Under the pieces are notes generated by a model. The model searched no databases. It was not told the origin of the DNA and saw nothing but the letters and a program-made list of their open reading frames with translations. A stretch of 6,093 nt of DNA from CBDUBU01 sp965365465. GTDB taxonomy: Bacteria > Bacteroidota > Rhodothermia > Rhodothermales > DASSAV01. Made by a program: the position numbers and the translations under genes. Positions 1 through 4,851 of the stretch are shown here, piece by piece. The DNA lies in assembly GCA_965365465.1 (NCBI GenBank), contig CBDUBU010000255.1, positions 1-6,093 on the forward strand. The letters run 5' to 3'. Positions within the stretch are counted from its first letter, which is position 1. The number at the start of each line of letters is the position of its first letter.

Positions 1-117
1 CGGGCCGACGAGGCCGAACATCTCGCCCCGGCGCACGCTCAGGCTGAGGCCCTGTACGGCTTTCACCTCGCCGTACTGTTTCCAGAGGTTCTCTATGTGA
101 ATGGCGCGTTCGTCCAT
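1..117 (-). CDS. ABC transporter ATP-binding protein, N-terminal fragment (YbhF-like position)
   Basis: Only the first 39 codons are present; the gene continues beyond position 1. They read from MDERAIHIENLWKQYG through a segment ending GEMFGLVGP. This is the normal start of an ABC ATPase: a first strand, the A-loop aromatic (Tyr15 of KQYG), the 'V-x-G-L-S-L-S-V-x-x-G-E' strand, and the opening GLVGP of the Walker A loop. The rest of Walker A, the Q-loop, signature and Walker B lie outside. The ATG is one base after the adaptor stop codon (TGA-C-ATG on the minus strand), so the two genes are almost certainly co-translated. The family energises export across the inner membrane. Paired with an HlyD-type adaptor and a TetR regulator, it is most like YbhF of the E. 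coli YbhGFSR exporter, and two permease genes would be expected next. The ABC family call is firm; the subfamily is inferred from context. Confidence 0.9.
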   Translation of the reverse strand, partial: MDERAIHIENLWKQYGEVKAVQGLSLSVRRGEMFGLVGP

Positions 118-118
118 G

Positions 119-1117
119 TCAGCGCTCCGTTTCATCCAGCCTGAGCACGGCATCGGCGTACATACCCGGCTTCAGCACACTCGACGCATTCGGCGCCTCC
201 ACCTTGACTTCGTATACCAGCTTTACTCGCTCCTCCTTCGTCTGCACGTTCTTGGGGGTGAACTCGGCTTCCGGCGAGATAAAGGTGACACGCCCTTTCA
301 GCGGCTGCTCCGGCTCCGCGTCCGTATAGACCTCTACCTCCTGCCCCAGCCGAATCGAGCCGAGGCGCGTCTCTGGCACGTAGATGCGCAGGTAGGCTTG
401 CGTGAGGTCGGCGATGGTGACAATCGGGCTTCCCTGCCCGAGCATTTCGCCGGCCTCCACCATCTTTGCGGTAATCATGCCGGAGATGGGCGCGATTACA
501 TAGGCATTTTCGATCTGACGATGGAGCAGGTTGATAGATGCCTGGGCCTGCTGCAACTGAGCCTCCGAGGCGCGCAGTTCTTCCGGACGGATCAGGTTCT
601 GCAACCGCGCCACAGCCTGCTGCGCCGCCTCGCGCCCGGCTATCGCCAGCGCCAGGCGCGCCTCGGCGTCGTCAAGCTGCTTACGGGTTGTGCTGCCGCT
701 CTCGGACAGGGCGCGCATCCGCGCTGCGTCCTGCTCGGCCTGCTCGGCCTGCACCTCGGCCTGCGCCAGTTGCGCCTCAGCCTGCGCCACATCCTCCGCG
801 CGTGCTCCCCTTTTCAGAAGCGCCAGTTGCGCCGCTGCCGCTGCCGCGCCTGCCTCGGCCTGGCGCACCTGCAATACGAGCAGGTCGTGGTCGATGATGG
901 CCAGCGTGTCTCCCTTGCTGACCGCATCTCCCTCCTCCACCGCGAGCACCCGCACCTCGCCCGGCATTCTGGCAGAAATGCGCACCTCCGTTACATCGAT
1001 GGTCCCTGACGCCCGCAGCGTGTTCTCGTTCTCGCCTGCGTTGCAGCCTGCCAGCAGCAGGAAGGCTGCCGGCAGCAGGAACAGGGCCGTTTTTTTCAGT
1101 TTGTTGCGCAACCGCAT
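119..1117 (-). CDS. HlyD-family periplasmic adaptor lipoprotein of an efflux pump (YbhG-like)
   Basis: This 332-residue membrane fusion protein would bridge an inner-membrane ABC exporter to an outer-membrane TolC-like channel. A lipoprotein signal is clear: basic RLRNKLKK, a hydrophobic stretch, and lipobox LAGC with the lipidated cysteine at residue 25. Residues about 37-80 form the first half of a lipoyl/biotinyl-like domain. Residues about 82-203 are an Ala/Gln/Glu-rich alpha-helical hairpin. The second lipoyl half follows (YVIAPISGMI, 206-215), then a beta-barrel and membrane-proximal domain (about 240-325, with FTPKNVQTKEER at 286-297, typical of YbhG-like adaptors). The hairpin tip has R133-x3-L137-x6-T144, close to the RxxxLxxxxxxS motif by which adaptors contact TolC, with Thr in place of Ser. 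The ATG at 1117 has only a weak GGA upstream. The gene lies 40 nt after tetR and 1 nt before the ATPase, implying an operon controlled by the TetR protein. Substrate unknown; cationic drugs or other xenobiotics are a guess from the E. coli system. Confidence 0.93.
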   Translation of the reverse strand: MRLRNKLKKTALFLLPAAFLLLAGCNAGENENTLRASGTIDVTEVRISARMPGEVRVLAVEEGDAVSKGDTLAIIDHDLLVLQVRQAEAGAAAAAAQLALLKRGARAEDVAQAEAQLAQAEVQAEQAEQDAARMRALSESGSTTRKQLDDAEARLALAIAGREAAQQAVARLQNLIRPEELRASEAQLQQAQASINLLHRQIENAYVIAPISGMITAKMVEAGEMLGQGSPIVTIADLTQAYLRIYVPETRLGSIRLGQEVEVYTDAEPEQPLKGRVTFISPEAEFTPKNVQTKEERVKLVYEVKVEAPNASSVLKPGMYADAVLRLDETER

Positions 1118-1157
1118 GGTTTTTCCAGACAGGTAGGTTTTGTAAAAAGAAACGCCG

Positions 1158-1805
1158 CTATTCCTCTTCCGGGCGGGACTTCAGGCCCAGGTACAGCACC
1201 TCAAATACGTGCCCCTTGCGTGCTTCGATGAAAGCATCCCAGTCGTCGGCCAGGGCCGGGTTGATCGTGGTAATCATCGGGGCGGCGATAAAGACGAATA
1301 TGCACGCCGCGACCGTGGTGACCAGCATCTGGTAAGGGTCTACAGGACGTATCTCGCCACGCGCCGCAGCTTCCGACAATTTTTCCAGCAGAATGCGCGG
1401 GGTCACGATTTCGGCCTCAACAAAAATCCGTTTCAACTGCGCTTTCAGGACCGGCCCGCCCGCCAGCAACTCGGCCACCATCAGGCGCACCACAGACTGG
1501 TGACTCCGTACAAACTCGATATAACATTCTACGAAGGCGCGCAAGGTATCCCTGAAGGTTTCTCTCTCCCGTATCGATTCCCCCAGCGCGTTCATAAAGC
1601 GGCGCATGACGTACCCGAAGACTTCTTCGTACAGCTTGTCCTTGCTCCGGAAGTAGTAATGCAACATGGCTTTGTTGATAGCGGCATCGTCTGCAATCTC
1701 CTGCATACGCGCCCCATCCTTCCCTTTCCGTGAGAAACTGCTGAGGGCTGCTTCAAAAATGCGTTCTTCCGTTTCAGAATACTTTGCTGAAAAATCGGCA
1801 ACCAT
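1158..1805 (-). CDS. TetR/AcrR-family transcriptional regulator (CecR-like)
   Basis: This 215-residue one-component repressor has the usual TetR length. Residues about 11-60 form the DNA-binding domain: ETEERIFEAALSSFSRKG, then the helix-turn-helix around MQEIADDAAINKAMLHYYF (34-52) and the SKDKLYEEVF segment that typically closes the domain. The remaining helices (about 80-205) are the ligand-binding and dimer part, which is variable and does not reveal a ligand. The ATG at 1805 is chosen because an AGGA lies just upstream (1809-1812 on the complement, a short 3-nt spacing) and because the homologous part begins soon after. An in-frame TTG at 1829 would add 8 residues but has no ribosome binding site and sits against a stem-loop. 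It is first in the adaptor/ATPase block, as cecR precedes ybhGFSR in E. coli, so it probably represses its own operon and is released by an exported compound. It may also act on the divergent kaiC-like promoter. Confidence 0.93.
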   Translation of the reverse strand: MVADFSAKYSETEERIFEAALSSFSRKGKDGARMQEIADDAAINKAMLHYYFRSKDKLYEEVFGYVMRRFMNALGESIRERETFRDTLRAFVECYIEFVRSHQSVVRLMVAELLAGGPVLKAQLKRIFVEAEIVTPRILLEKLSEAAARGEIRPVDPYQMLVTTVAACIFVFIAAPMITTINPALADDWDAFIEARKGHVFEVLYLGLKSRPEEE

Positions 1806-1808
1806 GAA

Positions 1809-1812
1809 TCCT
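1809..1812 (-). promoter_or_regulatory. Ribosome binding site supporting the ATG start of the TetR gene
   Basis: The minus strand reads TCAGGATTC immediately before the ATG at 1805. The AGGA core is separated from the start codon by only 3 nt, shorter than usual but the only purine-rich match near either candidate start. It favours ATG 1805 over TTG 1829. Confidence 0.45.
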
Positions 1813-1835
1813 GACCAGATGGTTAACAATCGGAC

Positions 1836-1867
1836 AAGCAGAGGCGCTTGAAATGCCTCCGCTGCTT
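1836..1867 (-). promoter_or_regulatory. Stem-loop in the tetR mRNA leader
   Basis: An inverted repeat can be read directly: AAGCAGAGGC at 1836-1845 pairs with GCCTC (1855-1859) and TGCTT (1863-1867). This gives two 5-bp helices stacked around a 3-nt bulge (1860-1862), with a 9-nt loop (1846-1854). Two wobble pairs could extend the base. The predicted tetR transcription start is about 1869, so the structure would lie at the extreme 5' end of the transcript, about 30 nt before the ATG. No T-run follows on either strand, so it is not an intrinsic terminator. A stabilising 5' hairpin or a protein-binding site are the plausible roles; neither is shown. Confidence 0.4.
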
Positions 1868-1875
1868 ACACCGCT

Positions 1876-1904
1876 ATGATACGAGTCTTTATTTTCATTT
1901 TCAA
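1876..1904 (-). promoter_or_regulatory. Predicted sigma70-type promoter of the tetR-adaptor-ABC operon
   Basis: On the minus strand, TTGAAA (1904-1899; 5 of 6 to TTGACA) is followed by exactly 17 bases and then TATCAT (1881-1876; 5 of 6 to TATAAT). Transcription would start near 1869, giving a leader of about 64 nt to the ATG at 1805. The -35 box lies inside an imperfect palindrome, which fits autorepression. No Bacteroidota-type TAnnTTTG element was seen in its place. Confidence 0.6.
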
Positions 1905-1917
1905 CCTTTTGGTTAAA
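1900..1917. promoter_or_regulatory. Candidate TetR operator (imperfect palindrome over the tetR -35 box)
   Basis: The plus strand reads TTCAACCTTTTGGTTAAA. AACC (1903-1906) and GGTT (1911-1914) are perfect inverted arms around TTTT, and TT/AA extend them beyond one mismatched pair (1902/1915). Its size and position over the -35 element are typical of TetR-family autoregulation. A further GGTTAA lies at 1924-1929. A nearly identical sequence recurs at 2021-2034, next to the kaiC-like promoter. Binding by this particular regulator is inferred. Confidence 0.4.
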
Positions 1918-2020
1918 TAATATGGTTAATCGCTCTATGCTTGCTAAAAAGTCGGTTTATTCTTCCATTCTGTCTCGATAAAAACCCGGAATGCGCGGAA
2001 AAGGGATAAGTCGGAAATAA

Positions 2021-2034
2021 TTCAAGGTTTTGGT
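2021..2034. promoter_or_regulatory. Second copy of the candidate operator element, at the kaiC-like promoter
   Basis: TTCAAGGTTTTGGT here matches TTCAACCTTTTGGT at 1900-1913 in 12 of 14 positions, in the same orientation and 121 bp apart. The two differing bases (GG for CC) break the palindromic arm, so it would be a weaker or half site. It ends on the first base of the predicted -10 hexamer of the kaiC-like gene, where a bound protein would block transcription. Confidence 0.25.
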
Positions 2035-2039
2035 ATACT
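2031..2039 (+). promoter_or_regulatory. Predicted extended -10 promoter for the kaiC-like gene
   Basis: TGG TATACT (2031-2039) is preceded by T-rich sequence and forms an extended -10 element (TGn before a 5-of-6 TATAAT match). The -35 region at 17-18 bp is poor (TCGGAA, 2011-2016), as is often tolerated with an extended -10. Transcription would begin near 2046. That is downstream of the in-frame GTG at 2040, so this element, if real, also rules that start out. Confidence 0.4.
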
Positions 2040-2074
2040 GTGTATTCCTTATCCCACTATCTCCTTTCTTCTAC

Positions 2075-2082
2075 AGGCGGAG
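2075..2082 (+). promoter_or_regulatory. Ribosome binding site for the kaiC-like ATG at 2094
   Basis: AGGCGGAG is purine-rich and complementary to the 16S rRNA tail, ending 11 nt before the ATG. The spacing is slightly long. It supports initiation at 2094. Confidence 0.4.
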
Positions 2083-2093
2083 TTGTCCAAGCT

Positions 2094-3620
2094 ATGGCTG
2101 ATTTTGTATCTGAGCCGACCACCCCGGCAAGAGTCACAACCGGAATTGTGGGGTTGGATGCCGTCCTGCACGGCGGACTGCCGGTTAACCATTTGTACCT
2201 GGTGCAGGGAAAGCCCGGCACGGGAAAAACCACGCTGGGGCTTCAATTTCTGATGGAGGGTGCCCGGCAGGGCGAGCACGTGCTGTACATCACGCTCTCC
2301 GAGACGGAAGTGGAGTTGCATCAGGTAGCGCGTTCTCATGGCTGGTCCCTGAAGGGTATCAATGTCAAGGAGTTTTCTCCGGCAGAAGCGGCAGAGCAAC
2401 TCGTTTCCACGCAGACGCTTTTTGATTCAGCAGATGTGGAATTGAGCGAAACGACGCGTGAGATTTTCGAAGCGCTGGACCAGGTCCGGCCAACCCGCAT
2501 CGTTTTTGATTCGCTGGCGGAAATCCGGACGCTGTCGCAATATTCGTTTCAATACCGGCGGCAGATCCTGACGCTGAAGCAGTACCTTGCCGACCTGCGA
2601 TGCACCGCTTTGCTTCTGGACACGGCGGATGAACTGCACAGCGACGAGGGTATGCAGGACCTCGTGCATGGGGTCATCAATCTGGAGGCGAATACGCCTG
2701 AGTATGGGGACGTGAGCCGAAGGCTCCGGGTAGCCAAGATGCGCGGAGCCTCCTACCATGAGGGCTACCATGACTTCCAGCTTTTTACGGGAGGCATCGA
2801 GGTTTACCGCCGGATCAAGCTGACTGAAGGTTCCACACGTGAAAAGTGGGAAACCGTCAACAGCACGTGCGAACCACTCGATGCGCTGCTGGGGGGCGGA
2901 TTGGAACGCGGCACATCCTGCATCATCATAGGTCCTTCCGGCACCGGAAAAACGCTGCTTACAACGCTTTATGCCTATGCGATGGCAAAACGGAACGAGC
3001 GAGTAGCGGTCTTCATGTTTGAAGAAAGGATCGACACGTTTCTGCGGCGCAGCAACGGGATTGGGCTGAAGGTAGGCTCCCTCATAGAACAGGATCTGAT
3101 TACACTTCACCAGATCAACACAGGAGAAGTCTCTCCCGGAGAATTTGCGTACAGGGTGCAGCGGGAGATCGAACAGGGCGCGCGCGCCGTTGTCATTGAC
3201 AGCCTCTCCGGGTATGTGAATGCGATGCCCGATCAACGCCTGCTCTACGTGCAGATGCACGAGTTGCTGGCGTACATGAGCCAGAAAGGCGTGCTTTCCC
3301 TGCTCGTAGCCACGCAGCATGGCATCATCGGCGGCGACATCAAAGACCCGGTCGATCTTAGCTATCTAGCCGACACCGTTGTGCTGCTGCGCCATTTCGA
3401 AGCCCAGGGAGCCGTCCGGAAGGCGCTCTCGGTAATCAAGAAAAGGCATGGCGCCCACGAGAAGACCATTCGAGAGATGACAATCACCTCCAGCGGAATC
3501 GAGGTCGGCGAACCGATCACCGACTTCAGCGGCGTTCTGACGGCTGCGCCTATGTTCACGGGCCATCGCCGCGCCTTGACCTCGTTTGAAGATGGAGAAA
3601 CGAATGCAACCCAGGCGTGA
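2094..3620 (+). CDS. KaiC-like double-domain RecA-fold ATPase
   Basis: A 508-residue soluble protein with two tandem KaiC/RadA-like ATPase domains, about the length of cyanobacterial KaiC. Domain I (about 10-240): the GLDAVLHGGLP entry motif, Walker A GKPGTGKT (39-46), a catalytic-carboxylate site reading SET (69-71; KaiC has EET), Walker B IVFDS (Asp139). Domain II (about 250-490): LDALLGGGLERG, Walker A GPSGTGKT (280-287), FEER with Glu310-Glu311 matching the KaiC catalytic pair, Walker B VVIDS (Asp369). Aligned by eye, KaiC phosphosites Ser431/Thr432/Thr426 correspond to Ser423/Tyr424/Asp418. KaiC proteins assemble as ATP-driven hexamers whose phosphorylation state is read by kinases. The start at ATG 2094 is preferred over GTG 2040, which lies upstream of the predicted transcription start. 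The end overlaps a histidine kinase gene by 17 nt, so that kinase is the likely partner. No KaiA or KaiB is present, so a true clock is unproven; non-cyanobacterial KaiC homologues also act in stress responses. Confidence 0.92.
   Translation: MADFVSEPTTPARVTTGIVGLDAVLHGGLPVNHLYLVQGKPGTGKTTLGLQFLMEGARQGEHVLYITLSETEVELHQVARSHGWSLKGINVKEFSPAEAAEQLVSTQTLFDSADVELSETTREIFEALDQVRPTRIVFDSLAEIRTLSQYSFQYRRQILTLKQYLADLRCTALLLDTADELHSDEGMQDLVHGVINLEANTPEYGDVSRRLRVAKMRGASYHEGYHDFQLFTGGIEVYRRIKLTEGSTREKWETVNSTCEPLDALLGGGLERGTSCIIIGPSGTGKTLLTTLYAYAMAKRNERVAVFMFEERIDTFLRRSNGIGLKVGSLIEQDLITLHQINTGEVSPGEFAYRVQREIEQGARAVVIDSLSGYVNAMPDQRLLYVQMHELLAYMSQKGVLSLLVATQHGIIGGDIKDPVDLSYLADTVVLLRHFEAQGAVRKALSVIKKRHGAHEKTIREMTITSSGIEVGEPITDFSGVLTAAPMFTGHRRALTSFEDGETNATQA
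3594..3597 (+). promoter_or_regulatory. Internal ribosome binding site deciding the histidine kinase start
   Basis: GGAG lies inside the last codons of the kaiC-like gene, 6 nt before the ATG at 3604, which is ideal spacing. Alternative in-frame starts at 3586 (TTG) and 3592 (ATG) have no such motif. Initiation at 3604 makes the two genes overlap by 17 nt, consistent with translational coupling. Confidence 0.7.
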
Positions 3621-4812
3621 GTCGGACCATGAAGCAATTCTGGTGCTGGCGCCTATCGGACGCGACGCTGCGCTGGCCTGCGAAATGCTCACGCAGGCCG
3701 GCCTCGCCTGCGCGGCCTGCATCAACCTGCAAGCCTTGTGCGACAGGATTCCAGAAGGGGCCGGCGCGGTGCTTATCACCGAAGAGGCCGTCCTGTCACC
3801 AAGCACCGGAAGGCTCCTGCAACTGCTGGAAAAGCAGCCGGCATGGTCCGACCTGCCGTTCGTGCTGCTGGCCAAACGCAGAGGGCTTTCTTCCGCAGGA
3901 GCAAGCACAGCCCGGCAGCTTACCGAAAGGAGCACGGTAACCGTTCTGGAGCGACCTCTCCATCCCAACGCGCTTATTACTGTGCTGCAAACAGCCCTGC
4001 GGACGCGCAGAAGGCAGTATGAAATCCGGGATCTGCTCGCACAACAGGAAGAAGTCATCGTGCGAGAGACAGGACTTCGGAGCCAGTCTGAACAAGCGCG
4101 TGATGAGTTGCAGGCGAGCAATGTGTTGCTGGAACAGAGAGCAGCCGAACGAACACAGCAGATTCGCACCCTGGCCTCCCGGCTTACCCTGGCTGAACAG
4201 CGTGAACGCCTGCGCATTTCCCAGTTCATGCATGACGACCTTCAACAACTCCTCTATGGCATCAAGTTGAAGTTACACGCCCTCGAACGGAAGCTAGACG
4301 AGAAGCACACCACCCGCACCAACCAGTTGAATGAGCTTATTCAGCAGGCTATCGACACGACCCGCGAACTGACAGCCGACCTCAGCCCTCCGGTCCTGCA
4401 AGGAAAGGGCCTGGAGACCTCCCTGGAGTGGCTGGCCTTTTACGCAGAGGACGTGCATGGCCTGAAGGTTGACTTCAAACACGATGGCCCCTGTCCTGTA
4501 CCGGACGATGCGCTGCGTGTTGTGCTGTTCCAGCTCGCCAGGGAGCTCTTGTTCAATGTCGTCAAACATGCAGGTGTGGACCAGGCGCAGATCAGCTTGA
4601 CTGAGGAGGACGGTCATATTATCATTCAGGTCAAAGATGAAGGCGCCGGATTCGATTCGGAGCGCATTCAGGATCAGTACGATTCCACAGGGGGCTTCGG
4701 CCTTTTCAGCGTGCGGGAACGCCTGGGATGGTTAGGCGGTCGTCTGGAAGTGGAATCCGCACCCGGCAAGGGCGCCTCCATGACTATCGTTGCGCCCAGA
4801 GAACCTGTCTGA
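3604..4812 (+). CDS. Soluble sensor histidine kinase with N-terminal pseudo-receiver domain (HisKA_3/NarX-type)
   Basis: This 402-residue cytosolic kinase has no membrane segment. Residues about 10-128 have the strand/helix layout of a receiver but lack its chemistry: the acidic pair after the first strand is Ala-Pro (16-17), the phosphoacceptor Asp is Thr59 (LITEE), and the conserved Lys is Arg117 (LERPL). A charged coiled-coil linker spans about 133-200. The dimerisation/phosphotransfer helix carries FMHDDLQQ with the phospho-accepting His210, typical of the HisKA_3 class that usually signals to NarL/LuxR-type regulators. The ATPase domain shows the N-box (Glu314, Asn318, KHA), the G1 box DEGAG (345-349) and the G2 box GGFGL (363-367), all intact, so it should be active. 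It overlaps the kaiC-like gene, suggesting it reads the ATPase state, as CikA (also with a pseudo-receiver) and SasA do in cyanobacteria. No cognate response regulator is in the window. The partner relation is inferred. Confidence 0.92.
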   Translation: MQPRRESDHEAILVLAPIGRDAALACEMLTQAGLACAACINLQALCDRIPEGAGAVLITEEAVLSPSTGRLLQLLEKQPAWSDLPFVLLAKRRGLSSAGASTARQLTERSTVTVLERPLHPNALITVLQTALRTRRRQYEIRDLLAQQEEVIVRETGLRSQSEQARDELQASNVLLEQRAAERTQQIRTLASRLTLAEQRERLRISQFMHDDLQQLLYGIKLKLHALERKLDEKHTTRTNQLNELIQQAIDTTRELTADLSPPVLQGKGLETSLEWLAFYAEDVHGLKVDFKHDGPCPVPDDALRVVLFQLARELLFNVVKHAGVDQAQISLTEEDGHIIIQVKDEGAGFDSERIQDQYDSTGGFGLFSVRERLGWLGGRLEVESAPGKGASMTIVAPREPV

Positions 4813-4851
4813 AAAGGCGTTTGCTCCTGTCAAAACAAGAAGCTGCTGAAC

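Noticed and set aside
101..1009. Long plus-strand open frame (302 codons) opposite the adaptor gene
   Set aside because: Its product is low-complexity Arg/Leu/His-rich with no family motif, while the opposite strand encodes a complete HlyD adaptor with lipobox and domains. It is a GC-driven shadow.
1806..1829. TTG start giving an 8-residue longer TetR protein
   Set aside because: No ribosome binding site precedes it, and it sits directly after the leader stem-loop; ATG 1805 has an AGGA.
1987..2016. Three CGGAA repeats upstream of the kaiC-like promoter as an activator site
   Set aside because: Spacing is uneven (9 and 16 bp) and the 5-mer is too short to be meaningful.
2040..2093. GTG start giving an 18-residue longer KaiC-like protein
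   Set aside because: It would lie upstream of the transcription start expected from the extended -10 at 2031-2039, and the added residues do not resemble the family's N-terminus.
1806..2093. Bacteroidota-type promoter (TTG near -33, TAnnTTTG near -7), CRISPR, tRNA or small RNA gene in the divergent gap
   Set aside because: No TAnnTTTG match at suitable spacing, no repeated units with spacers, and no tRNA-like cloverleaf were seen; sigma70-like boxes explain both directions better.
2183..2190. GGTTAACC palindrome inside the kaiC-like gene as a further operator
   Set aside because: It is a single 8-bp match within coding sequence, needed to encode Pro-Val-Asn, so chance is sufficient explanation.
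2427..3320. Minus-strand open frame (297 codons) opposite the kaiC-like gene
   Set aside because: No recognisable motif, and fully covered by the clearly coding KaiC-like frame.
3586..3603. TTG 3586 or ATG 3592 as histidine kinase starts
   Set aside because: Neither has a ribosome binding site, whereas ATG 3604 has GGAG at 6-nt spacing.
3366..4229. Minus-strand open frame (287 codons) opposite the KaiC/kinase junction
   Set aside because: Ser/Arg/Cys-rich translation without domains, antisense to two well-supported genes.
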